From CAVSRC01 sp963785065 (GTDB taxonomy: Bacteria; Pseudomonadota; Alphaproteobacteria; Rhizobiales; Kaistiaceae), in assembly GCA_963785065.1 (NCBI GenBank), contig CAWATX010000002.1, positions 1,674,001-1,738,000 of the forward strand: a stretch of DNA of 64,000 nucleotides, in the 5' to 3' direction. The notes beneath the pieces were generated by a model. The model was not told where the DNA came from, did no database searches, and saw only the letters and a program-made list of their open reading frames with translations. Of the stretch, positions 17,138 to 25,968 are shown one piece after another (within the stretch, counting starts at the first letter, position 1; each line of letters begins with the position of its first letter). The position numbers and the translations under genes are program-made.

Positions 17138-18088
17138 TCAGTTGGCCATCGCCGGCCGCTCTGCCGGGACAGGAATGCCGGCCGTCAGCGCCACACCGCC
17201 CGGCCCCTCGGTCAAAACCTGGGTGCAGGCCGCCGGCAGATTGGCCAGCGTCTTTTCCGGCGGCGGCGGCTTCGGCTTGGGCGGATGTTTGGGCGGCGGC
17301 GGTGGCGGCTTGAACCACGAGGCCAGCTCTCTGCCGCAGCCGTCGCCTTCCGGCGGCGGTGCCTGGTCGACGCAGCCGGATATGCCCGGCGGGCAAGCGA
17401 GGCGGATGTGCATGTGGTCGTCGTGGCCGTACCACGGGCGGATCTTCCTGAGCCAGGCGCGATCCGTGCCGGCGGTCTCGCAGAGCTGTTGCTTGATCGC
17501 TGGGCTGGCGAAGATGCGCACCACCTCGGGATAGGATGCCGCCTGCTTGTAGAGCCGCAAGTCGACGTCCGACCATTTGCGCGTGTCGAGCACCAGCCGC
17601 TTGCCCCTGACCAGGAGCGATTGAGCCGCCTTCGTCTCGCGCTCCTGTCGGGTCATCGCGTGGTCGGGCATCTGCGTCAGCCAGATGTCGACGTCGAGCC
17701 CGATCTGGTGACTGGCGTGGCCGGTGATCATCGGCCCGCCGCGCGGCTGCGACATGTCGCCGATCAGCAGGCCGGGCCAGCCCTGTTTGGCGACATCGGC
17801 CGAGAATTTCTCGATGAACTGGACGAGCTCCGGCTGGCCCCAGTTGCGGTTGCGCGACAGGCGCATCACCTGCCAGTGCGGTCCGTCGATGGGCAGCGCC
17901 TCGCCGCCGGCCATGCAGCCGTTGGCGTAGGAACCGATCGGCCGCGGCTGGCCGGGCGCCGGCACTTCCGCCTTGGAAAACAGCACCTTGGCCGGCGTGC
18001 TGGCGGACAGCGGGGCCGCACCGGCAGCCGTGGCCGAGACGGCGGCAGCGGCAACAATCAGGGCAAGCGTGACGGCGCGCATCGGCAT
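17138..18088 (-). CDS. mepA: Penicillin-insensitive murein endopeptidase MepA
   Basis: A secreted zinc peptidase that cuts D-Ala-meso-DAP cross-links in peptidoglycan. Residues 1-24 form a signal peptide (ALIVAAAAVSATAAGA). The LAS-type metal ligands are visible in HASHQIGLDVDIW and YGHDDHMHIRL. Also typical are GSYANGCMAGG, HWQVMRLSRNRNWG and GDMSQPRGGPM. The C-terminus has an unusual Pro/Lys-rich linker (PPPPPPKHPPKPKPPPP) before a short tail, probably a flexible periplasmic spacer. Confidence 0.92.
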   Translation of the reverse strand: MPMRAVTLALIVAAAAVSATAAGAAPLSASTPAKVLFSKAEVPAPGQPRPIGSYANGCMAGGEALPIDGPHWQVMRLSRNRNWGQPELVQFIEKFSADVAKQGWPGLLIGDMSQPRGGPMITGHASHQIGLDVDIWLTQMPDHAMTRQERETKAAQSLLVRGKRLVLDTRKWSDVDLRLYKQAASYPEVVRIFASPAIKQQLCETAGTDRAWLRKIRPWYGHDDHMHIRLACPPGISGCVDQAPPPEGDGCGRELASWFKPPPPPPKHPPKPKPPPPEKTLANLPAACTQVLTEGPGGVALTAGIPVPAERPAMAN

Positions 18089-18266
18089 GGCTTCCGCGAG
18101 GCTCGGCCAAAGGCGTTAACGGAGAGCTAACCCTCCTCAGGCCCCCGCATCCTTGTCCCGGCCGATTATGGCGCCGGTGCGGCGGCCAGCAAGCGGTCGA
18201 AGCGGGCAGACGCTCACTTTTCCTTGCGCGCAGCAAGCCTGTCCAGGACCGTGCACTTCGTCCGGG

Positions 18267-19457
18267 CTAGGGCGGGTCGAACGGCAGGCCGACATAGTTC
18301 TCGGCGAGCGAGGCCATGGCGGCCTCCGAGCTGGTCACATAGTCGAGCTCGGCCACCTGCCGTCGGCGGTCGAACGCGAGCGCCTGCGGGTCGACATGGA
18401 GCAGCGTCGTCATCCACCAGGAGAAGCGCTGCGCCTTCCACACCCGGCGCAGGCAGCGCGCCGAATAGGCGGCAAGCAGGTGCTCGTCGCCTGTCGCATA
18501 GAAGGCGGTCAACGCCTCATACAGATAGCGCACGTCGGCGACGGCGAGATTCATGCCCTTGGCGCCGGTCGGCGGGACGATGTGAGCGGAATCGCCGGCA
18601 AGATACAGCCGGCCATGCTGCATCGGCTCGGTGACGAACGAGCGCATGGGCGTGATGCCCTTCTGCAGGATCGGCCCCTCGGCGATGCGGAAGCCGCCGT
18701 CGGCAAGCGCCGTGCGCGTCTGCAGCGTCTCCCAGATGCGCGCGTCCGACCAGTCCTCGATGTCCTCGTCGGGCGCCACCTGCAGGTAGTAGCGCTGCAG
18801 GGTCGGCGAACGCGTTGAGAGCAGCGCGAAGCCTTCGTCGGTGTGGGTGTAGATCAGCTCCGGCGAGGCCGGTTCCGATTCCGCCAATATGCCGAGCCAG
18901 GCAAAGGGATAGACCCGGTCGAAGAAGGACAGCACCCCGTCGGGTACCGACGGGCGGCAGATACCGTGGAAGCCGTCGCAGCCGGCGATGAAGTCGCTGT
19001 GGATCTCCTCGGCCTTGCCGTCACGGGTGAAGGTGATGCGCGGGCTGCCGCCCTCCAGGTCGTGGATGGCGACGTCGCTCACCTCGAAGTGGATGATCCC
19101 GCCAGCAGCCAGACGCGCGGCGATGATGTCCTTCACCGCCTCCTGCTGGCCGTAGACCGTGATCTGCTTGCCGCCGGTGAGCGAGGGGAAGTCGATGCGA
19201 TGGCCGCGGCCCTGAAAGCGGATCTCGACGCCGGCGTGGATCTGCCCTTCCGCCCGCATCCGCTCGCCGAGCCCCGCTTCATTGAGCATGTCGACGCTGC
19301 CCTGTTCGAGCACGCCGGCGCGCACGCGGTTCTCGACATAGTCGCGGCTGCGGTTCTCTAGCACGATCAACTCGATCCCGGCTTGCGCCAGGAGATGGGA
19401 AAGGAGCAGGCCCGCCGGGCCCGCTCCAATGATGCCGACCTGAGTGCGCATTGCCAT
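18267..19457 (-). CDS. pobA: 4-hydroxybenzoate 3-monooxygenase PobA
   Basis: A FAD-dependent hydroxylase that converts 4-hydroxybenzoate plus NADPH and oxygen to protocatechuate. The FAD-binding GAGPAGLLLSHLL starts at residue 10; ENRVRAGVLEQG, GCDGFHGICRPSVP and GDSAHIVPPTGAKGMNLA are diagnostic. The 396-aa length is normal. The start overlaps the upstream aldehyde dehydrogenase stop (TGATG), making it the last gene of the ABC-carrier operon. Its substrate is the product expected from that dehydrogenase. Confidence 0.95.
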   Translation of the reverse strand: MAMRTQVGIIGAGPAGLLLSHLLAQAGIELIVLENRSRDYVENRVRAGVLEQGSVDMLNEAGLGERMRAEGQIHAGVEIRFQGRGHRIDFPSLTGGKQITVYGQQEAVKDIIAARLAAGGIIHFEVSDVAIHDLEGGSPRITFTRDGKAEEIHSDFIAGCDGFHGICRPSVPDGVLSFFDRVYPFAWLGILAESEPASPELIYTHTDEGFALLSTRSPTLQRYYLQVAPDEDIEDWSDARIWETLQTRTALADGGFRIAEGPILQKGITPMRSFVTEPMQHGRLYLAGDSAHIVPPTGAKGMNLAVADVRYLYEALTAFYATGDEHLLAAYSARCLRRVWKAQRFSWWMTTLLHVDPQALAFDRRRQVAELDYVTSSEAAMASLAENYVGLPFDPP

Positions 19458-20905
19458 CAGAACGGATAGTGCATCGGCTCGGTCTGGATGGTGATCCAGC
19501 GCAGCTCGGTGAATTCGTCGATGGCCGCCTTGCCGCCGAAGCGGCCGTAGCCGCTCGCCTTGGTGCCGCCGAAGGGCATCTGCGCCTCGTCGTGCACGGT
19601 CGGGCCGTTGATGTGGCAGATGCCCGATTCGATGCGCTTGGCGACCTTGAGCGCGCGGGCGATATCCTTGGAATAGACCGCGGCGGAGAGGCCATATTCG
19701 GTGTCGTTGGCGACCTTGATCGCCTCCTCGTCGCCGTTGACGCGGATGACGCTGACCACCGGGCCGAAGGACTCCTCCTCATAAAGGCGCATGGCCGGCG
19801 TGACCCCGTCGACCACCGTCGCCTGCATGATCGCCGTGTCGCTGGGGCCGCCGGAGAGCACCTTCGCGCCCTTGGCGACGGCGTCCCGGATGAGATCGCC
19901 GACGCGGGCAGCCGCTTCCGCCGTAATGCAGGAACCCAGCACCACGTGGCCGCGCGGATCGCCGGCCGGCAGCGCGCTCGCCTTGGCGGCGAACTTGGCG
20001 AGGAAGGCGTCGGCGACGCGGTTGTCGACGACGATCTTCTCCGTCGACATGCAGATCTGGCCGGCATTGGCGAAGGCGCCGAAGGCGGCGGCATTGACCG
20101 CCTCATCGATATCGGCGTCGTCGAGGATGACGAGCGGCGCCTTGCCGCCGAGCTCGAGCAGCACCGGCTTGAGATAGCGCCCGGCGGTCTCGGCGATGAT
20201 GCGGCCGATGCGGGTGGCGCCGGTGAAGTTGACGCGGCGCACCTGAGGATGGGCGATGAGCGCCTCGACCACCTGGCCGGCGTCGGCCGGTGCGTTCGAC
20301 ACCAGGTTGATGGTGCCCTTGGGCAGACCCGCCTCGCGGAAGGCTTCGACGATCAGCGCGTGGGTGCGTGGGCAGCGCTCGGACGATTTGAACACCACCG
20401 TGTTGCCGCAGGCGAGCGGCATCGCCACCGAGCGCACGCCAAGGATGATCGGTGCGTTCCACGGCGCGATCGCCAGGCAGACGCCGACCGGCTGGCGGAT
20501 GGCAAAGGCCATCGACCCCGGCCGGTTGGAGGGGATGACCTCGCCGGTGATCTGGGTGGTCATCGCGGCCGCCTCGCGGATCATGTCGGAGGCGAGCGCG
20601 ACGTTGAAATGCGACCAGTGCGCCGGGCTGCCGGTCTCGGCGACCACGGCGGCGGCGAAATCGTCGGCCTTCGACATCAATATGTCGGCGGCCTTCATCA
20701 GGACGGCCCGGCGCTCGCCGGGCAGCATCGCCGACCATGCCGGAAAGGCGGCGGCGGCAGCGTCGGCGGCGTGGGTGGCGTCGCTGACGGTGGCTGCAGC
20801 GGCGCGGGTGGCGATGTCGCCGGTGACCGGATCGATCCGGTCGAAGGTGCGGTCGCCGCCGGCGGCGACTTCGCGGTCGGCGATGATCAGTCTGGTCTGA
20901 AACAT
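19457..20905 (-). CDS. Aromatic aldehyde dehydrogenase, internal-start product (482 aa)
   Basis: NAD(P)-dependent oxidation of an aldehyde, probably benzaldehyde, 4-hydroxybenzaldehyde or vanillin, to the acid. Motifs: PWNAPIILG, FTGATRIGRIIAE, catalytic Glu in LLELGGKAP, catalytic Cys in NAGQICMSTE, EESFGPVVSV and the C-terminal MPFGGTKASGYGRFGG. This tail is typical of the salicylaldehyde/vanillin dehydrogenase group. The ATG has TTGGAGGGGAATCCC directly upstream, a strong site, although it sits inside the longer LivF frame. The stop shares a base with the pobA start, which supports action on 4-hydroxybenzaldehyde. Substrate is inferred from context. Confidence 0.85.
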   Translation of the reverse strand: MFQTRLIIADREVAAGGDRTFDRIDPVTGDIATRAAAATVSDATHAADAAAAAFPAWSAMLPGERRAVLMKAADILMSKADDFAAAVVAETGSPAHWSHFNVALASDMIREAAAMTTQITGEVIPSNRPGSMAFAIRQPVGVCLAIAPWNAPIILGVRSVAMPLACGNTVVFKSSERCPRTHALIVEAFREAGLPKGTINLVSNAPADAGQVVEALIAHPQVRRVNFTGATRIGRIIAETAGRYLKPVLLELGGKAPLVILDDADIDEAVNAAAFGAFANAGQICMSTEKIVVDNRVADAFLAKFAAKASALPAGDPRGHVVLGSCITAEAAARVGDLIRDAVAKGAKVLSGGPSDTAIMQATVVDGVTPAMRLYEEESFGPVVSVIRVNGDEEAIKVANDTEYGLSAAVYSKDIARALKVAKRIESGICHINGPTVHDEAQMPFGGTKASGYGRFGGKAAIDEFTELRWITIQTEPMHYPF

Positions 20906-21802
20906 GGGATTCCCCTCCAATCTTGCGGGCCTCGACGGCGGCAGGGCCGCCACGGGAGCCGACATCGTTACCCTTGCGGGCGCTGGCGTGGTCGTCGCCT
21001 CGATTTCTGCGTCCTGCTCGGCGTCCTTGGCGTTCGGCGGCGACAGGCGATGGTCCGTGTCTTCAATCAGGATCGGCTCGTGAATGCCGCCGACGCCGAG
21101 ATAGGCCTCGCGCACGGCCGGGTCGGCGGAAAGGTCGCTGGCAATGCCGTGGCCGACGATGCGGCCGGTCTCGATCAGATAGCCGCGATCGGCAATGCGC
21201 AGGCTCTGCTTGGCGTTCTGCTCGACCAGCAGGATGCCGACGCCGGTCTTGCGCACGGCCAGAAGGGATTCGAACAACTCGTGCGCCAGAAGCGGCGACA
21301 GGCCGAGCGAGGGCTCGTCGAGCAACAGAAACTCCGGTGCCGACATCATGGCGCGGCCGATCGCAACCATCTGCTGCTCGCCGCCGCTCATGGTGCGCGC
21401 CGGCTGGGCAAAGCGCTCGCGCAGACGCGGGAAAAGCTCGATCACGCGCTCCAGGTTGCGCTTGGCGCTGTGGCGGGCGCGGCGGGCATAGGCACCCAGC
21501 TGCAGGTTCTCGCGCACGGTGAGGTCGGCGAAGATGCCGCGCCCCTCCGGCACCAGAGCGACACCCGCCTCGACGATCTCGTGCGGCGGCAGCACGGCAA
21601 GCTCGCGGCTGCCCAGCGTCACCGAACCGCCGGGCAAGAGCGGCACGAGGCCGGCGATGACGCGCAGCAGCGTGCTTTTTCCCGCGCCGTTGGCGCCGAG
21701 GATGACCACGATCTCGCCGCCGTCGATCTCGATTTCGACGTCGGCAAGCGCGGTGTGCTTGCCATAGGCGGCGGCGGCGTTGGAGACACTAAGCAACGGC
21801 AT
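19457..21802 (-). CDS. LivF-type ABC ATPase fused in frame to an aldehyde dehydrogenase (781 aa)
   Basis: One uninterrupted frame encodes a complete LivF-like ATPase (P-loop GANGAGKST, signature TMSGGEQQ, Walker B LLLDEPSLGLSP, H-loop region LVEQNAKQ) up to about residue 236. An Ala/Pro-rich linker of about 60 residues and then a full aldehyde dehydrogenase follow. A stop codon expected after REAYLG is missing. The ATPase start overlaps the LivM-LivG gene by 14 bases. A ribosome-binding site inside the frame could also yield the dehydrogenase alone. Whether the cell makes a 781-aa fusion, two proteins or both is open. Confidence 0.8.
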   Translation of the reverse strand: MPLLSVSNAAAAYGKHTALADVEIEIDGGEIVVILGANGAGKSTLLRVIAGLVPLLPGGSVTLGSRELAVLPPHEIVEAGVALVPEGRGIFADLTVRENLQLGAYARRARHSAKRNLERVIELFPRLRERFAQPARTMSGGEQQMVAIGRAMMSAPEFLLLDEPSLGLSPLLAHELFESLLAVRKTGVGILLVEQNAKQSLRIADRGYLIETGRIVGHGIASDLSADPAVREAYLGVGGIHEPILIEDTDHRLSPPNAKDAEQDAEIEATTTPAPARVTMSAPVAALPPSRPARLEGNPMFQTRLIIADREVAAGGDRTFDRIDPVTGDIATRAAAATVSDATHAADAAAAAFPAWSAMLPGERRAVLMKAADILMSKADDFAAAVVAETGSPAHWSHFNVALASDMIREAAAMTTQITGEVIPSNRPGSMAFAIRQPVGVCLAIAPWNAPIILGVRSVAMPLACGNTVVFKSSERCPRTHALIVEAFREAGLPKGTINLVSNAPADAGQVVEALIAHPQVRRVNFTGATRIGRIIAETAGRYLKPVLLELGGKAPLVILDDADIDEAVNAAAFGAFANAGQICMSTEKIVVDNRVADAFLAKFAAKASALPAGDPRGHVVLGSCITAEAAARVGDLIRDAVAKGAKVLSGGPSDTAIMQATVVDGVTPAMRLYEEESFGPVVSVIRVNGDEEAIKVANDTEYGLSAAVYSKDIARALKVAKRIESGICHINGPTVHDEAQMPFGGTKASGYGRFGGKAAIDEFTELRWITIQTEPMHYPF

Positions 21803-23480
21803 CTCCGATATAGGCGGCGATCACCTCGCGGTCGGAGAGCACGGTCTCCGGCGTGCCGTCGGCGATCTTCTGGCCGGCATTCATCACCACGCAGCGGTCG
21901 CAGAGCGAACGGATCGCGTCCATGACGTGCTCCACCAGAATGACGGTGAGGCCTTCCGCGCGCAACGAGCGGATGAGTTCCACGCCGATCTTGAGCTCGC
22001 GCAGGTTCAAGCCCGCCAGCCACTCATCGAGCAGCAGGATCTGCGGGTCGAGCGCCAGCGCGCGGGCAAGCTCCAGCCGCTTCTGGTCGATATAGGTCAG
22101 TTGCCCGGCGGGGACATCGACCCGGTTTGCCAGGCCGACGCGCTCGAGCAGCGCCTCGGCGCGCTTCTTCGCGACCTGCCCCCACAGCGGATTGTGGCGG
22201 AAGGCGAGGCCTGCGACGACGTTGTCGCGGCAGGAGAGCGATTCCAGCACGCGCACGAGCTGGAAGGTGCGGGCGATGCCGAGACGGGCGATCTGGTTGG
22301 CCGGCAGCTTGGCGATGTTGTGGCCGTTGAGACGGATCTCGCCGGCGTCGGGCTTGAGCGCACCGGAGATCAGGTTGAGCGCCGTCGTCTTGCCCGAGCC
22401 GTTCGGCCCGATGAGGCCGACGATCTCGCCCTCCTCGACGCTCATGGTGAGGTTGCTGACGGCGATGAGGCCGCCGAAGGTCTTGGTCAGCTGCTCGATT
22501 TCGAGCAGCGCCCCCTTGCCCAAGGCCTGCGGGCGCATGGCGCTACGGATGGGCACCAGCGCCCGCAGGCCTCCCCCCCGCCAACGGTCGGCCAGGCCGA
22601 TGACGCCATTGGGCAGGAAATAGACGATGACGATGAAGACGATACCGAGGACGATGTTGAAGTGGTTGGGGAAGTTGACCGCGATCGTCTCCAGGAGGAC
22701 GGCCAGCGGCACCACCCCGAAGAGCGGGCCGTAGAGGCGCCCGGTGCCGCCGAGCAGGGCCATGATGACCACCTGGAAGGAGAGCATCGGATTGAAGGCG
22801 AGCGCCGGGTCGATATAGGTGTAGCGCGGCGCCATGATCGCGCCGGTGACGCTCATGAAGGCGGCGCTGACGGCGAACAGCACCAGCTTGGCGGCGGTGG
22901 TGTTGATGGCGACGTGGCGGGCGACCGTCTCGTCATTACCGATGACGTTCAAGGCCAGTCCCAGGCGCGAGCGGCCGATGAGCCAGCCGACGAGGAAGAC
23001 CAGCACGGTCAGCGCCAGCAGTTCCCAGAAGATCTGCTCCTGGCCGATGTCGAGGAAGATGTAGCGGCCGACCGTGTGCGAGACCTTGATCTCGTACCAG
23101 GCGACAACCTGGCGGATGAGCTCCGCCAGTCCGAAGGTGAAGATGACGAAGAAGATGCCGCGCAGGCGCAACGTTGCCAGGCCGACGATAAGCGCCACGG
23201 CGACGCCAACCAGGGCAGCGACGACGATGACGGCATAGAGCGGCAAGGCGTCAGCGAGCACCGCCATGGTGTAGGCGCCGATGCCGAAGAAGGCGGCGGT
23301 GGCCAGCGAGATGTAGCGCGTCGGGCCGGAGAACAGCGTCCACGCCGTCGCCAGCACCACGAACTGCATGAGGTTGATGCCGAAGGAGATGTAGTAGCCG
23401 TTGCCGACGAGCGGGAAGGCGGCCAGCAGGGCGACCAGAACGACGAGCGAGGGTACCTGCCAGAGACGCTGCGCGCTCAC
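21789..23480 (-). CDS. LivM-LivG fusion: ABC permease plus ATPase (563 aa)
   Basis: The first 310 residues are a LivM-type membrane permease with eight or so hydrophobic segments and the family stretch ISLATAAFFGIGAY. After a short cytoplasmic linker (RWRGGGLRALVPIRSAM) comes a LivG-type ATPase with IGPNGSGKTTALNLISG, LTYIDQKRLELARALA (signature region) and LLLDEWLAGLN. Permease-ATPase fusions of this type are known. The GTG start overlaps the livH stop (GTGA). The signature reads YIDQK rather than the usual SGGQ/YGQQR form, as is common in aromatic-type Liv carriers. Confidence 0.88.
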   Translation of the reverse strand: MSAQRLWQVPSLVVLVALLAAFPLVGNGYYISFGINLMQFVVLATAWTLFSGPTRYISLATAAFFGIGAYTMAVLADALPLYAVIVVAALVGVAVALIVGLATLRLRGIFFVIFTFGLAELIRQVVAWYEIKVSHTVGRYIFLDIGQEQIFWELLALTVLVFLVGWLIGRSRLGLALNVIGNDETVARHVAINTTAAKLVLFAVSAAFMSVTGAIMAPRYTYIDPALAFNPMLSFQVVIMALLGGTGRLYGPLFGVVPLAVLLETIAVNFPNHFNIVLGIVFIVIVYFLPNGVIGLADRWRGGGLRALVPIRSAMRPQALGKGALLEIEQLTKTFGGLIAVSNLTMSVEEGEIVGLIGPNGSGKTTALNLISGALKPDAGEIRLNGHNIAKLPANQIARLGIARTFQLVRVLESLSCRDNVVAGLAFRHNPLWGQVAKKRAEALLERVGLANRVDVPAGQLTYIDQKRLELARALALDPQILLLDEWLAGLNLRELKIGVELIRSLRAEGLTVILVEHVMDAIRSLCDRCVVMNAGQKIADGTPETVLSDREVIAAYIGDAVA

Positions 23481-24349
23481 GCCGAATGTCCGAACAGCCC
23501 TGTCGGCCGGATAAGCAGCACGGCCAGGAAGATGGCGAAATTGGCGGCCAGCGTCAGACCGGGATCGACCAGCCGCGCCACGGCGATCTCGGCAAGTCCG
23601 AGGATCAGGCCGGCAAGCAGCGTCCCGAGCAGATTGCCGGCGCCGCCGAGGATGACCACGACCAGCGCCTTCATGGTGAAGATGACGCCGCCGGAAACGG
23701 AGAAGGTGAGGAACATCGAGACCAGCGCTCCGCCGGCCGCGCACAGCGCCCCGCCGGCGGCGAAGGCGAGTCCCGAGACGCGGGTAACGTCGATGGCCAC
23801 CAGCCGCGCCGAGCGCGGATCGACGGCGACTGCCCGCACCGCGCTGCCGAAGCGGGTGTGGGTCAGGAAGACGTAGAGGCCGATGCCGATGACCAGCGCG
23901 AAGGCGGCGGCGACCAGCCGGTTGGCCGGCACCGTCAGGCCGAAGATGTCGGCGGGGATGGAGAGGTAGGCGTAGCTGTAGAGCTGGTTGCCGAAGACGG
24001 CCAGCCCGATGCCCTGGAGCACGAAGAGCAGGCCGAAGGTGAACAGGATCGAATCGGCCTCGAGCTGTTCGCGGTGCTTGGCCCGGCGGACCAGCGGCAT
24101 CAGGAGCAGCTCGTAGATCAGCCAGTTCGCCACGAAGGCAACCGGCACGATGACGATGAGCCCGACGAGCGGGCTCACCGCATGGGCGGCATAGAGCCAC
24201 CAGGCACCGAAGGCACCGGCGGTGAGGAATTCTCCGTAGGCGAGGTTCATGATGCGCGCGACGCCGTACTGGAGCGTGAGCCCCAGTGCGACCATCGCGT
24301 ACATGCCTCCGAGAATGAATCCGGAGACGATGATGTCTACGGCGATCAT
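23477..24349 (-). CDS. LivH-type ABC transporter permease (290 aa)
   Basis: A membrane permease of the branched-chain amino acid carrier family. It is hydrophobic throughout with about eight segments, and the characteristic N-terminal GFILGGMYAMVALGLTLQYG and MNLAYGEFLTAGAF are present. GGAGNLLGTLLAGLILG near the C-terminus is the EAA-like loop. It lies 24 bases after the solute-binding gene and overlaps the following permease gene. With PobA and an aldehyde dehydrogenase in the operon, an aromatic carboxylate is a more likely cargo than an amino acid. Confidence 0.9.
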   Translation of the reverse strand: MIAVDIIVSGFILGGMYAMVALGLTLQYGVARIMNLAYGEFLTAGAFGAWWLYAAHAVSPLVGLIVIVPVAFVANWLIYELLLMPLVRRAKHREQLEADSILFTFGLLFVLQGIGLAVFGNQLYSYAYLSIPADIFGLTVPANRLVAAAFALVIGIGLYVFLTHTRFGSAVRAVAVDPRSARLVAIDVTRVSGLAFAAGGALCAAGGALVSMFLTFSVSGGVIFTMKALVVVILGGAGNLLGTLLAGLILGLAEIAVARLVDPGLTLAANFAIFLAVLLIRPTGLFGHSA

Positions 24350-24373
24350 GCCGCGTCCCCGCCCGTCAGGCCG

Positions 24374-25585
24374 CTACTGTGCCGTCTTCCAGGCCGGCTT
24401 GGGTGCGATCGGCTCGTGCGTCGGGTTCATCGAGGCCGGCGCCAGGCCGTAGAACTCGCCGTTCTGCCACTGACCGGCCCACCAGACATGGGTGTTGACG
24501 TTGTGGTCGAGCTTGATGGTTCCGGCCACGGTGTCGAAGGTCCCCGTCTGCAGCTCCTTGATGATCGCCGGGCGGTCGATCTTGCCGACCCGCTCGATCG
24601 CCTGCTGCAGCATCTGCAGGCTGGCATAGGTCACCGGGCTCGCCCAGCGATCGGGCTCCTGTCCGGTCACTTCCATGTGGCGCTTGGCGTATTCCTGGTA
24701 CTTCGGATCGTCGGGATTGACGCCGCCGATGCCGAGCACGCCCTCTTCATTGCCCTTCATGATCTGGTCGCGATAGACCGGGAAGGCGGTGCCGACGGCA
24801 GTGTAGAAGGCCGGCGGATTGTATTGCAGCGCCACGGCCGTGCCCGACAGGCCGAAGGTGTCCGGCGGATAGGAGAAGGCGACGAAGGTGTCGGCGCCCG
24901 AGCCCTTGGCCTGGTTGATGAGCTGCGAGAAGTCCTGCGTGGTGATCGGGTAGCTCTCGTCCATCACCAGCTGGAATCCGGCCTTGGCGAGCACTGGGCG
25001 CGAGGCATTGGCGAGCTCGATGCCGAAGGCGTCGGCGACGCTGACCATGGCGACCTTGTCGTTGATCTTGCCGGCCTTGTGCAGCTTGTCGAGAACCTCG
25101 ACCAGCGAGTTGGCGCCCATGGTGGAGGTGCCGAGCATCCAGAACGAATTCGGCCAGCGCTTGGTCAGTTCATAGGCGTGGTCGGTGGCGCAGGTCGCGC
25201 AGATGTGCGGATAGCCGTATTTGGCGAAGGTCGGGCCGACGGCGAGGTTCATGCCGGTGCCCCACGGCGCCAGCAGGATGTCGACCTTGTCCTGGTTGAC
25301 CAGGCGCTCGATCGCCTTGATCAGCTCTTCGTTGCTGGACTGGTCGTCATAGGCGACGACCTCGATGGGCACGCGCTTGTCGCCGAGCTTGATGCCGCCG
25401 GCGGCGTCGATGTCGTGGAACCACAGCTTGTAATTGGGAATGGTGGTGATGGCGGCGCCGGCCGCGTTGGGGCCGGACATCGAGACGGCATAGCCGATCT
25501 TGATCTTGTCCTGGGCCTGCGCGCCGCTGGCGATGAGCAGACCGGCGAAGAGGCCAGCCGCAATCGTCCCTGCGAGTCTCTGCAT
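24374..25585 (-). CDS. Periplasmic solute-binding protein of the ABC carrier (403 aa)
   Basis: A type I periplasmic binding protein (Peripla_BP_6). Residues 1-23 form a cleavable signal (GTIAAGLFAGLLIASGAQAQ). The mature part begins IKIGYAVSMSGPNAAGA, then DDQSSNEELIKAIERLVNQD, LLAPWGTGMNLAV and FVAFSYPPDTFGLSGTA. GGGAGGG precedes the ATG at nine bases. It is the first gene of a six-cistron operon ending in pobA. Two kinds of palindromic operator lie 110-190 bases upstream. Confidence 0.92.
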   Translation of the reverse strand: MQRLAGTIAAGLFAGLLIASGAQAQDKIKIGYAVSMSGPNAAGAAITTIPNYKLWFHDIDAAGGIKLGDKRVPIEVVAYDDQSSNEELIKAIERLVNQDKVDILLAPWGTGMNLAVGPTFAKYGYPHICATCATDHAYELTKRWPNSFWMLGTSTMGANSLVEVLDKLHKAGKINDKVAMVSVADAFGIELANASRPVLAKAGFQLVMDESYPITTQDFSQLINQAKGSGADTFVAFSYPPDTFGLSGTAVALQYNPPAFYTAVGTAFPVYRDQIMKGNEEGVLGIGGVNPDDPKYQEYAKRHMEVTGQEPDRWASPVTYASLQMLQQAIERVGKIDRPAIIKELQTGTFDTVAGTIKLDHNVNTHVWWAGQWQNGEFYGLAPASMNPTHEPIAPKPAWKTAQ

Positions 25586-25694
25586 GGCGTTTCCCTCCCT
25601 TTGGCCGCTGTCGGCGCAAGCGTCAGGTTCCTCCCGGACGGCCGCAGCGTGCTCGAAATGTGCCTGACGGGATGGTCTCCCGGCGAGCTTTTCT

Positions 25695-25708
25695 GTTTGG
25701 CTCCAAAC
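25695..25708. promoter_or_regulatory. 14-bp palindrome, candidate MarR-family operator
   Basis: GTTTGGCTCCAAAC lies 110 bases upstream of the solute-binding gene. A near match, GTTTGGGCTCAAAC, lies upstream of the MarR-type gene at 31,479-31,492. Both are near-perfect inverted repeats of the length MarR dimers bind. This points to control of the ABC operon by the local MarR regulator. Confidence 0.5.
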
Positions 25709-25737
25709 CAAATGAAGCAGGAACCAGCGGAACGGAT

Positions 25738-25771
25738 GTTCGAAAAGCGAACTTCTGTTCGTTATTCGACC
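25738..25771. promoter_or_regulatory. Tandem 15-bp operators upstream of the ABC-carrier operon
   Basis: Two copies of GTTCG-N5-CGAAC stand in tandem: GTTCGAAAAGCGAAC (25738-25752) and GTTCGTTATTCGACC (25757-25771), centres 19 bases apart. The same arrangement occurs before the TRAP operon. The form resembles 15-bp sites reported for the IclR-family regulator PcaR of aromatic catabolism. No IclR gene is seen in the window. Confidence 0.6.
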
Positions 25772-25968
25772 ATTTTCTGCGAATGGACCGCGGGTGTCAA
25801 CGAGAAGCGGCGTGGTGAAGAGCGAATAGAGAGGAGCGAACGGGGAGTGGCGGATGGCGAAGCCGAGCGCAGAGAACAGGGAGTAGCGATCCAGGGGAGG
25901 GCACGCGTCCCCGGTTGGCGGTGCGCGCTTCGCCGCCGCACGCCTTGTTGTTCGCTCCTCCCTGCCCG

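Noticed and set aside
17138..18236. Alternative 423-codon minus strand frame across mepA
   Set aside because: It is out of frame with the clear MepA zinc motifs and has an Arg/Gly/Ala-rich shadow composition.
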